In this document: piece after piece, positions 50,957-59,146 of the stretch
How the letters are laid out: each line of letters begins with the position of its first letter
Position numbering within the stretch: the stretch's first letter is position 1
DNA from: Xenorhabdus nematophila ATCC 19061
GTDB taxonomy: Bacteria; Pseudomonadota; Gammaproteobacteria; Enterobacterales; Enterobacteriaceae
Direction of reading: 5' to 3'
Assembly (NCBI RefSeq): GCF_000252955.1
Contig: NC_014228.1
Location: 1,812,005 to 1,876,004, forward strand
Length of the DNA stretch: 64,000 nt
Translations under genes and position numbers: made by a program
Notes under the pieces: model-generated
Database searches by the model: none
What the model was told of the DNA's origin: nothing
What the model saw: the letters and a program-made list of their open reading frames with translations, nothing else

Positions 50957-51820
50957 ATGAGTACACAAGATAATAAGCCGGATACACCATGCCCTGAAGA
51001 CTGTGATTTATTCATAGTACCTAGCCGAAAGTATGTGAAAGAAATTGTCGATGCGAAAATTGTAGAGCATGCCCAAAGCCGGAATCATCCCTATGCAACA
51101 CTGACCGATAGAGGGTTTGTTACTCTAAGCAACGATGTTAACAGTGATAGCGAAATGACTGCGGCAACATCTAAGGCAGTTAAAGCAGTATCTGATCTAG
51201 CAAATACAGCAGACCAAAAGGCTGACAAAGCAAACACGAATGCTAATACACGGTTGGCTAAAGACCAGAATGGAGCAGACATACCTAACAAGGCAGAGTT
51301 TATTAAAAATCTTGGATTAGAGACAATGATGGAAGGATTATCCTTGCCTGTTGGTGTACCCGTCCCTTGGCCAACGGAAAACCCACCAGAAGGCTGGCTG
51401 ATATGTAACGGTGACTCATTTGATAAAGCAAGATATCCGAAACTTGCTCTTGCTTATCCATCAGGAATATTACCGGATTTGAGAGGGGAATTTATTCGCG
51501 GTTGGGATAATGGGCGTGGAGTGGACGTTGGTCGACATCTACTTTCTAATCAATTGGCAGATATTGCTCCACATAGTCACAGACTTCAACGAATGTGGTC
51601 CAGCTCAACGGCTACAGCCGAGAATTTAGGTACAGGGAATCGCATTTTCAATAGTGTCCAGCAAAACATTAACTACGGAGCTGATCCTCGAGGATTGGGC
51701 ATTGCTATAGGAATGGGATCTGGTGGTTATGGTTATATGGATAATACGATTGCTGATTCAACAGGAACAGAAACCCGTCCCCGTAACATAGCATTCAATT
51801 ACATAGTAAAAGCAGCTTAA
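50957..51820 (+). CDS. Phage tail fibre protein
   Basis: The 287-residue protein has an N-terminal region, a phage fibre repeat (YATLTDRGFVTLSNDVNSDS) with coiled-coil Ala/Lys repeats, then a tail-collar domain (VGVPVPWPTENPPEGWLIC, GILPDLRGEFIRGWDNGRG) and the C-terminal RPRNIAFNYIVKA. Shorter than P2 gpH-type fibres, close to side-tail or receptor-binding fibres of R-type tailocins in Xenorhabdus. No other tail genes are nearby, so it may serve as a spare fibre or be left over. Confidence 0.85.
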   Translation: MSTQDNKPDTPCPEDCDLFIVPSRKYVKEIVDAKIVEHAQSRNHPYATLTDRGFVTLSNDVNSDSEMTAATSKAVKAVSDLANTADQKADKANTNANTRLAKDQNGADIPNKAEFIKNLGLETMMEGLSLPVGVPVPWPTENPPEGWLICNGDSFDKARYPKLALAYPSGILPDLRGEFIRGWDNGRGVDVGRHLLSNQLADIAPHSHRLQRMWSSSTATAENLGTGNRIFNSVQQNINYGADPRGLGIAIGMGSGGYGYMDNTIADSTGTETRPRNIAFNYIVKAA

Positions 51821-51879
51821 TTCCGAGCTAACAATTAAACCCGCAACTTTCTGCGGGTTAATCTGTGAGATCCCTGAAC

Positions 51880-52155
51880 CACAAGTTTCTTTTGCTTTTT
51901 ATTTTGGTTGGAATCAATACCCCGGCTATCAATTTTTTCGCTTCATCACGTTTCTTTCGGGCTTCTGCCAAGGTAACAAGCGGGTAAGAGCCAATAGCAA
52001 GCAATTTTTCTTTATCCTGCAATACGGTATTTTAATCTCCAATATTTAGAACTGTTTGGTTCCACCAACAGCCAAAGTCCATTTCCATCAGACAGCGTAT
52101 AAGACTTTGCTTCTGGCTTGGCTTTCTTGATTGCCACGTCTGTTAGCTTCATCAT
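51880..52155 (-). pseudogene. Tyrosine integrase, N-terminal remnant
   Basis: The minus frame from 52155 reads MKLTDVAIKKAKPEAKSYTL, YWRLKYRIAG, then a stop; a shifted frame continues to about 51880 with remnants matching the N-terminal DUF4102 domain of the integrase at 63811. The catalytic domain is absent. It marks an earlier integration or a duplicated int. Confidence 0.7.
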
Positions 52156-52481
52156 TTCACCCGTGTATATAGGAAAAACTATACACAATTTCATGTCGCT
52201 TTCAGGAGAGGAGAGCACAGCACTGGGATGTTAACATATTAATTTTTAATAAGTTAATTTTATTAAAAAAGTCACATACCCCCAGTTGTACCCCCACATT
52301 ATTTTGTTACATCAAATTTGATCGACTGTGCGTGGAAATTAGGTTTATAACTGTTTAATCATCGTGTTAAAGCAAAAAAGCCATGAGATTTGAAAATGGT
52401 CCAATTTGGCTACCATTTCATGCTCAAGGCTTCATATAAATATTTATCATTTTTACGAACTAGATCACAAATTAAAACGGG

Positions 52482-52748
52482 TTATTCCTGTGGTTTATCG
52501 CGAACCTTACGTTCAATTAACTGACCATACATATCAAAGTATCGGCTTGGCCAAATTTCAGAGGGATGTATACCGAGATAATCCGCAATTATCCATTCAC
52601 CTTTAGGCCAGGGACGACTGAGAATGTTTGCTAGTGTAGATGAACTAAGTCCCGACTCACGAGAAACAGCCGCTAAAGTTGTACCACGTTTACGTAATGC
52701 AGCAATAATATCAGCTTGATGCCAATCATTCTTAACATTGTTATTCAT
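52482..52748 (-). CDS. Ner/Nlp-type DNA-binding regulator
   Basis: I chose Met at 52748 (MNNNVKNDWHQADIIAAL). The 88-residue protein has the phage Mu Ner fold: KRGTTLAAVSRESGLSSSTLANIL and PWPKGEWIIADYLGIHPSEIWPSRYF. Such proteins repress phage or island operons. It follows a 28-codon Ash-like ORF on the same strand. Confidence 0.85.
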   Translation of the reverse strand: MNNNVKNDWHQADIIAALRKRGTTLAAVSRESGLSSSTLANILSRPWPKGEWIIADYLGIHPSEIWPSRYFDMYGQLIERKVRDKPQE

Positions 52749-52773
52749 TCCTGCTACCCCTTCCATTAATTGA

Positions 52774-52860
52774 TCATTGATGGTGGTGATTCAAAGCAGG
52801 GTTAGCAGACCGGGAGTAACCATCCGGCGAGGCCGAAGCCTCCCCTGCCTGAATCACCAT
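52774..52860 (-). CDS. Short Ash-like ORF of P4-type islands
   Basis: A 28-codon frame, MVIQAGEASASPDGYSR followed by SANPALNHHHQ, ends 25 bases before the ner-type gene. The MV-AG-AS-PDGYSRSANP pattern resembles short Ash-like ORFs annotated on P4-like satellites. A strong hairpin lies just upstream (52881-52906). Confidence 0.4.
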   Translation of the reverse strand: MVIQAGEASASPDGYSRSANPALNHHHQ

Positions 52861-52880
52861 TGAAAGGATGATAGCAAGCA

Positions 52881-52906
52881 CCACTGGTAGAAATTCCTAC
52901 CAGCGG
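52881..52906. promoter_or_regulatory. Hairpin upstream of the Ash-like ORF
   Basis: Arms CCACTGGTAG and CTACCAGCGG pair over 10 bp (one G-T) with a 6-nt loop, and no T tract follows on either strand. It may be a regulatory RNA structure; P4 uses a small RNA for immunity, but I cannot show that this is its equivalent. Confidence 0.4.
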
Positions 52907-53039
52907 GGTTACTCTTTAAGGCTGCTAAACCTTACCATCGGATTGTGCCAATGGCGGGGGAACTTTAACTGATTGCTTTATCTGAATCAATAACTGGACG
53001 ACTAAGTTTAACAACTATAAAGCCGCGCGACATAACAGA

Positions 53040-53280
53040 CAGCGATCCGAATGCTTAATTCTTCAATCAGCCAATTCATCAATTTCTTTACTTATACCTA
53101 ACAACATGCGATCTCTGACGCGCGACAATACGGACAAAATAGAAAATATCTACTTTGCCCTTGACGAATATCTGTGCACCAGAGTGAACGCAAGTTGAGG
53201 TATTGCGGGGTATCGGTTGAGTACTCAGTACTGCCGCCTGTATTAACAGGTCATCCCCACTGGCTAAAGGCCAGCCTCGA
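53040..53280 (-). other. Decayed ORF region of the island
   Basis: A minus frame without ATG reads RYRGWPLASGDDLLIQAAVL, ending VRIVARQRSHVVRYK. It is open and protein-like but has a stop directly before it. I take it as the remnant of an island gene read on the same strand as the Icd-like remnant. Confidence 0.3.
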
Positions 53281-53289
53281 TATCGTCAA

Positions 53290-53545
53290 GTTCTCCTTTT
53301 TAAATCTATAAATGCAGTGTCAGATTCACTGCGCGGTTAATCAGGTATAGCCTGTCTGGATTGTGTTGCCTTTTGGCTGCGGCGTCACTTTCAGCGGTCA
53401 TCCGCAAAAAGTGACACCTTAAGCCCTGCAAACGGTCAGCCAAAGTCGTGCAAGCGTTGGAATGCCATCAGGCATAGCAAAAACACTGCATGGTTAAGTG
53501 TCAAATGGTAGTAATCGAGTCAATTGTTTTTGTGTGAAAAATTGT
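53290..53545 (-). pseudogene. Icd-like protein remnant
   Basis: A minus frame reads NHAVFLLCLMAFQRLHDFG, then TGA, then PFAGLKVSLFADDR and in an adjacent frame SDAAAKRQHNPDRL. This pattern is that of the proteins annotated as host cell division inhibitor Icd-like on P4-type satellites. Stops break it, so it is a pseudogene. Confidence 0.45.
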
Positions 53546-53549
53546 CCGC

Positions 53550-54091
53550 TGAATATTTCAAACAGAGATAGTTAAGGAATTGAATCAGGTATGTGAAAAT
53601 TATCCTGCACGTATAGCATGAAATGAGTCCATGACGTAATTCAATCTCACTATGCAAAAGTTAAATGAAGATAAGACCTGATCTTGAGTGAAAGAAGTGC
53701 ATGACCCGATGTTCAATGTACTTGGATGACAATATAAAAACACCTTTGTGAGGTATTTTTTCGTTTAAAAAACCTTCATCACCAGACAAGGGGTTTATGT
53801 CTGGCAATATCTGCTTCCAAAGGTGCGCAGATGTACCGCAATTTAGCTCTCCCTTTCAGGCTACAGGAGTTTTTTTAGCCATTACAGCCATGTAACCATC
53901 TATGATGGTGAGTAAGCAGGTACAGGTTAGCAATTCTTTTGAGTCGTAACAAGAAGATACGTCAATTCTAGTGTATTGAATACTGTTTAACCTTACATAC
54001 CGACAGTGTGCCTCAAGCAAGGTCATGTTACAATTATATATTCCCGAATTTCTTTAAGTAAGGTGAATCAAAGAAATGGCTTTAATTTATT
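53550..54091. other. Non-coding region upstream of the cargo operon
   Basis: About 540 bases with no convincing gene. A 17-codon frame (54076, MALIYYGKMCENVNIM) with AAGGTG upstream overlaps the methyltransferase start and could be a leader peptide. Promoter of the cargo genes is expected here. Confidence 0.4.
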
Positions 54092-55342
54092 ATGGTAAAA
54101 TGTGTGAAAACGTTAACATTATGTAATCCAAAGCGTATTACAGAAGAAGAATATAGAGCTGAATGGTACAGCTATTATGCTGGCTTTTCTCACACATTTG
54201 TTCGAGATGTTTTACGCAAACTCAACCCTGCAAAAGATGCTATCATTCTTGATCCTTGGAATGGCGCAGGAACCACTACTTTAGCGAGTGCTTTGGAAGG
54301 CTATGAAGCTATTGGTATTGACTTAAATCCTACAATGGAAATCATTGCAAGAGCAAAATTGTCAACTAAAGAAGATATTAAAAGAGCGTTAGAAATTGTT
54401 AAACGTTTACGTGTAAACACCCTACCTAAAAATATTTTAAACAATGACGACTATTTGCTAAATTGGTTTTCTTTAAATACAGCAAATTATTTTAGATACA
54501 TATCAAATAGTGTAATTAAAAAAAGAAAACCCATTTCTACCTCGGAAACTAATTCCGTTATTTTGTTAGCGCTGTTTAATGTTGCAAGAGAGCTTGTCTC
54601 CAAATTCATTCCCTCAAATCCTACATGGGTAAAAAAAGCCAAAAAAGAAGAGGATAAAATCACAATATGCAACAAAGAAATAAAAAAACGAGTGATTGAA
54701 TTTCTTTACAAAAAAATAGATACTATCTTAGATAATGATTTTAGTGACAAAATATCTTTATGCTGTGCTTCTTCTACTAGAATTCCTGTTTCTGATAATA
54801 CAATAGATGTTATTGTTACTTCCCCTCCATATTGCACAAGAATTGATTATGGTATAGCTACATCACCAGAACTTGCCGTTTTATTTGGAAATGATCCGTC
54901 AAAAATAGATTATGTTAGACGTTCTCTAATTGGACGTACCACTATTGATAAAAAAATATACGAAAAAACATCTTTTGGAAATGCCGCCGACACTATTCTT
55001 TATAAGATCCTAAATCATAATTCACATGCATCATCTACTTATTACTATAAGAACTATAAGCAATATTTTTACGAGATTAAAAAATCCATTTCAGAAATTA
55101 GAAGAGTGCTAAAAGTTAATGGGGTATTTGTATGTGTAGTGCAAGATTCCTATTACAAAGAAATATATTGTGACCTTGCTGAAATATTCATAGAAATGGC
55201 AAAAGATAACAATCTTCAATTTATATCAAGAAAAGATTTTAACGCAAAGTTAGTGATGGCCAATATTCATAAAGGCACCAGGAAGTATAGATCCAATATA
55301 AGTGCAAAAGAATCAATATTAGTCTTCAAATCAATAAACTAA
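54092..55342 (+). CDS. DNA methyltransferase of the cargo cassette
   Basis: The 416-residue protein has SAM motif I as ILDPWNGAGTTTLAS (residues 52-66) followed by GIDLNP, and catalytic motif IV as TSPPYCTRIDYG (243-254). Motif I comes before IV, with a roughly 160-residue helical region between them, the permuted order relative to beta-class enzymes. SPPY suggests amino methylation of N4-cytosine or N6-adenine. It is followed 11 bases later by the DUF262 gene, so they form an operon. Recognition sequence cannot be told. The frame is intact. Confidence 0.85.
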   Translation: MVKCVKTLTLCNPKRITEEEYRAEWYSYYAGFSHTFVRDVLRKLNPAKDAIILDPWNGAGTTTLASALEGYEAIGIDLNPTMEIIARAKLSTKEDIKRALEIVKRLRVNTLPKNILNNDDYLLNWFSLNTANYFRYISNSVIKKRKPISTSETNSVILLALFNVARELVSKFIPSNPTWVKKAKKEEDKITICNKEIKKRVIEFLYKKIDTILDNDFSDKISLCCASSTRIPVSDNTIDVIVTSPPYCTRIDYGIATSPELAVLFGNDPSKIDYVRRSLIGRTTIDKKIYEKTSFGNAADTILYKILNHNSHASSTYYYKNYKQYFYEIKKSISEIRRVLKVNGVFVCVVQDSYYKEIYCDLAEIFIEMAKDNNLQFISRKDFNAKLVMANIHKGTRKYRSNISAKESILVFKSIN

Positions 55343-55870
55343 GGATTAAACATATGAGCTCAGAAGAAGTCTTGCTAGACATTGAACAACAAATTGATAA
55401 AGTTCACACACAAAGTCTTGATTTATCCTTTAATGAATTATTGGATATGTATGAAAGCGGTGAACTTGACATCAGTCCCGATTATCAGAGACTTTTCAGA
55501 TGGACAGAAGGTGCTCGTTCACGTTTTATAGAATCACTACTATTAGAAATGCCTGTACCCCCCATTTATGTAGTTGAAACAGAAAATGGAGTTTATCAAC
55601 TTATTGATGGTCTCCAGCGTTTCTCGTCGTATCTTCATTTGCGTGGGGAACTAATAGCCGAACATATGGAAATTCAAAAAGGGGAAAAATTGACTTTTTC
55701 CGATTGTGACATCTTAAAAAGTTTAAATGGGCTAACATATGATGATCTACCTCTGGCTTTAAAAATAAAACTCAAAAGATCATTTGTCCGTGTCGAAGTT
55801 GTTAGAAAAGGTAGTGATAATAAATTTAAATACCATATGTTTAAAAGGCTCAATACAGGTGGTGAAGCCC

Positions 55871-57084
55871 CAGGGCGCGAGCATACTTTGATCAATATTC
55901 ATCCAAAGAAAACTTGTGCACGATAATCATCACTCCAGCCGGCTTTTTTAAGTTTATTTCGTTGGCTGGGTGCCCCACAATCACATTGTTTGACCATGTT
56001 CAACACGATACGCCGGAATAACGCCAAATTTTCAATGGCCCCATCGAGAATAATACGTGAATCATCCTCTTTGAAAACGACATCAAGGATGTAATGCTGG
56101 CTATTCTCAATGCGCCAATGCTGGCGAATGTAGTGCCCTAATGACTTGTGTCGGGGAGAAATAGAACTGACATAGTAGGAGGTATCTACTGTGCCTTTGC
56201 CGTTTTCTGACCGATGTCGTTCGACCGCAATAATACTGCGAATGGTCGGCCACCTTTCCGCTATATCAGGGGTAAATTGCGGCTTGAGTTGAAACACATA
56301 ACGTTCTTCCCGGCGGCCATGCGCTTCTTGTTTAATTTCAGTGATAATTTTTTCTTTTCCTGCATCAAACACACACTGAAACTGAGACTGAACGGCATCC
56401 CACAGACGGGGCTGGTTTTTCTTCACCTGAACAACGACGTGGGCTTTCTTTTCACTGATTTTTTGCAGGGTTTCACGCTGACAATGCAGGGCATCAAGTG
56501 TCACAATACTGCCTTTCAGATTGAGGATATCCAACATTTGACGGACGACACTGATTTCACCATTTTTTGTGGCCGTGGCTTTCTGGCTCAGCACTAATCC
56601 CCGTTCGGTATCATACGCGGTGACCAGCTGGACAGCGTTTTTCTTTTCATTCCGGTAAGCCCGTCGCAGGACTTTTCCGTCAAAGGCGATAACCGGTTTA
56701 CCATCCTGCTCACGCTGTTCATTAACCCAGTTCAGTAAAGCTTCCAGTAAAGAATCCAGCTCGATAGCTTGCAGTATTCTTGCAATGGTATGTCGACGGG
56801 GTATCCCATGGAGAAAGGTACGGTATTCTCTCAGCCACTTAATTTTGGCTCGGCCATAAGTCTCAATGTCTTGCCAGCCCTCGGCACCAGCCATAATGGC
56901 ACTGACAACGAGGAAAATAACATCAACCAGATCATACTGACGGTTGATATCAGAGCGGGTTTCTTTCACAACGGATAAATGTTCAATCAGGGTCATAGGC
57001 GAGTAATGAAAAGGAAAATAAAGCCAATTAGATCATGTCATCCCTCTTCATTCAATAGACTTTAAAAAGTATGCTCGCGCCCTG
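55871..57084 (-). mobile_element. ISAs1-family insertion sequence, copy B (1214 bp)
   Basis: Ends are CAGGGCGCGAGCATACT and its complement GTATGCTCGCGCCCTG. Target duplication GTGAAGCCC at 55862-55870 and 57085-57093 (10 bp if the neighbouring G is counted). Confidence 0.92.
55899..56996 (-). CDS. ISAs1-family transposase, intact
   Basis: The 365-residue protein has the N-terminal DDE_Tnp_1-associated domain (SVVKETRSDINRQYDLVDVI, MAGAEGWQDIETYGRAK, HGIPRRHTIARIL) and DDE domain (AFDGKVLRRAY, LDALHCQRET, GTVDTSYYVSSIS, HWRIENSQHYILDVVF). It is the intact counterpart of copy A at the window start and could mobilise both it and the CRISPR-embedded 153-bp element. Confidence 0.92.
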   Translation of the reverse strand: MTLIEHLSVVKETRSDINRQYDLVDVIFLVVSAIMAGAEGWQDIETYGRAKIKWLREYRTFLHGIPRRHTIARILQAIELDSLLEALLNWVNEQREQDGKPVIAFDGKVLRRAYRNEKKNAVQLVTAYDTERGLVLSQKATATKNGEISVVRQMLDILNLKGSIVTLDALHCQRETLQKISEKKAHVVVQVKKNQPRLWDAVQSQFQCVFDAGKEKIITEIKQEAHGRREERYVFQLKPQFTPDIAERWPTIRSIIAVERHRSENGKGTVDTSYYVSSISPRHKSLGHYIRQHWRIENSQHYILDVVFKEDDSRIILDGAIENLALFRRIVLNMVKQCDCGAPSQRNKLKKAGWSDDYRAQVFFG

Positions 57085-57688
57085 GTGAAGCCCTTACTCA
57101 GCAACAAATCAGAAATTGCACTATTAGGATGCTAGATCCCAAATTTAATGATTTTATTATCAGGTTATCAAAGGATGAACATTACTCTAAGTGCATAAGT
57201 TTTATTTCTGAATCACAACGATTTGGAGCTTTCGACCAAGAACTTGTATTGCGATATTTTACTTTTAAAAATAACAGAAATAAATTTAAACATGATATAG
57301 CAGATTTTCTAACTGAATATATGGAAAATATTTCATCAGAACAACTAGAATTTGATTATGACGATAACGAAAAGAATTTTAAAAAGGTCTTTGAAATTTT
57401 ATCTAAAACACACGGCGATCGTATATTTGGCCGGATTGGTGCTGATAATAAAATTCAATCTAACTTTAATATATATCACTTTGAATCAATTAAAATTGGA
57501 ATACAATCAATAATAAAACATATTGATCAAACAGATGATGAAATAATTGAAAATTTGAAAAATAAAATTCTAGAACTTAAGAATGACAGCACTTTTAAGA
57601 CCGAAACAACTGGAGGTGGTAAAAACTCACCAGGCCCTTTAACAAGAAGAATTGATATAGCTAAACAATATTTTGAGAGTGTTATAAA

Positions 57689-58378
57689 ATGAACCCAGAT
57701 GAATTTCTCTCTCAAGTTGAAATTGAGCGAAGCTAGAGAGAGGAAGAGATTCGCTCTTTGAATAATCTAATATCTAAGACTGATGATGATACAGACAAGA
57801 ATCGGATTCGTCGTGCTGTAATTTGTTTACTCTACGCTCATGTTGAGGGATTTGTTAAATTTTCATTTAACTTATACATAGAAGCAATTAATAAAATGGA
57901 TCTTAATTGCCACCAAGTGAAACCCATTTTAGCTGCTGCTGTTTATTACGTCGATTTTTTGAAAATGAACAATCCTGATATAAAGAATAAAATTTTCAAG
58001 AAAGTTTTACCTGATGATTCTCATCTTCATCGGATTTACAGGTATGAGGAATTTTTCGAAAAAATACATAGTGTTTTAAATTCTAAAATTAAAATAGAAG
58101 ATGGATATATAAATACCGAAAGTAACGTTGGTAAGGAAATTCTACAAAAATTGCTCTATCAAGTGGGACTTTCTCATAACTCCTTAGATAAAGTTATTGG
58201 TCCATTAACTAGACTAAAAAACAAAAGAAACAATATTTCTCATGGTGTTGATAAGTCTATAATTGACACTATAGAATATTTGCAATTTTATAATTGCTCC
58301 ATGAGTATCATGGGTGAATTATCTAAAGTTTTATTTTCTGCATTTCAAAGTAAAGACTTTTTACTTACAGAAAGTTAA
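57689..58378 (+). pseudogene. HEPN-domain protein (MAE_28990-like) with an amber codon
   Basis: The gene starts at ATG 57689, overlapping the DUF262 stop. Fifteen codons (MNPDEFLSQVEIERS) are followed by TAG at 57734, where homologous logic suggests Trp (TGG). The same frame then runs open to 58378; restart at TTG 57758 is possible. It encodes RRAVICLLYAHVEGFVKFSF and LTRLKNKRNNISHGVDKS. RNNISH is the R-x4-H motif of HEPN ribonucleases (Arg157 and His162 counted from the TTG). This family is often a toxin or RNA-cutting effector. Confidence 0.75.
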
Positions 58379-58890
58379 AATAGAATTATTTTTCCAAATA
58401 ATAAGGTGGATATGAATGATAACATTGAAGCCTTAACATACGTTATAGATTCGAACAATCAAAAAGCTACATAACTGAAGCTACAATTTTTTATCATGCA
58501 GGCGCATATCGCAGGGCTAACGCACGAGTTCTTTATATTCTAAGAAATTATATTTTATTGGTGATAGATCCTTAGAATTTTTAATATAAATATATTTCAT
58601 TCCACATAAAAGACTAATTTTTAATAAACCATAGGGTTTTGCTGGTGATTATGCGCCAACCTTGTAGCATATCGCGCTACTATAATAGATACATAAATAA
58701 TCGTTTATTTACTCTTCCATATAAAATAATTATATATCTTAAAGTTAACAAAACCACACTGACGCGCTGCGCTTGTCTTCTCCGAGTTACCGGGCTATAC
58801 ATTAACCCAGTAACTCGGAGAGCTGAAAAAAAACACCTGTCAGAGAAAACATTTTTATCTACCCCTCCCTATTAAAGAATTAGTAATAAA
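58379..58890. other. AT-rich spacer with a large palindrome
   Basis: No convincing gene; a 20-codon frame begins at 58413. A long inverted repeat lies at 58779-58821. The open frame at 58639-58875 crosses the palindrome and has no coding character. Confidence 0.5.
58779..58821. repeat. 15-16-bp inverted repeat without T tract
   Basis: Arms TCTCCGAGTTACCGGG and CCCAGTAACTCGGAGA pair with one G-T, enclosing an 11-nt loop. No T run follows on either strand, so it is not a standard terminator. It lies between the cargo and the origin iterons of the island. Confidence 0.7.
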
Positions 58891-59110
58891 ACTGTTCACC
58901 TTTGAATAATTCTATTTAAATTCAAACCATTAAAGGGTGATGAGTTGAAATTAAACTCATCACCACTCTTCACCCAACCGTTCACCTCCAACCAGAAAAA
59001 AGGTGAACAGTGATGAATAGTTGTGAACAATTTTAAAATAACTATTCACCCTATTATGCATTGATATATCTTATTTAAATTATAAGGTGAACAGTGGTGA
59101 ACACTTTTTT
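58890..59110. other. Iteron-type replication origin of the P4-like satellite
   Basis: Exact GTTCACC or its complement GGTGAAC occurs at 58894, 58980, 59002, 59086 and 59096, with near matches at 58969, 59028 and 59044, in a very AT-rich block just downstream of the alpha gene. P4 alpha protein binds such short iterons in ori and crr, and crr lies next to the alpha gene in P4. Confidence 0.7.
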
Positions 59111-59146
59111 ATATTTCTTTGAAAAATACCTGTAATCAGAAAAAAA

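Larger units (their letters stand above)
55354..57692 (+). pseudogene. DUF262 protein split by an ISAs1-type element
   Basis: The 5' part (55354-55870) encodes a DUF262 domain (ParB/GmrS-like fold): DISPDYQRLFRWTEGARSRF, PVPPIYVVE and the LIDGLQRFSS motif, then FKRLNTGGEA. The 3' part resumes at 57094 as LTQQQIRNCTIRML and runs to 57692. Removing 55871-57084 with one 9-bp duplication (GTGAAGCCC) gives a single 371-residue frame. The DGxQR motif is the likely nucleotide-binding or catalytic site of this fold. Its stop overlaps the HEPN start (ATGA). Confidence 0.85.

Noticed and set aside
58639..58875. 78-codon frame near the satellite origin
   Set aside because: It runs through the 43-bp palindrome and has random-looking composition.
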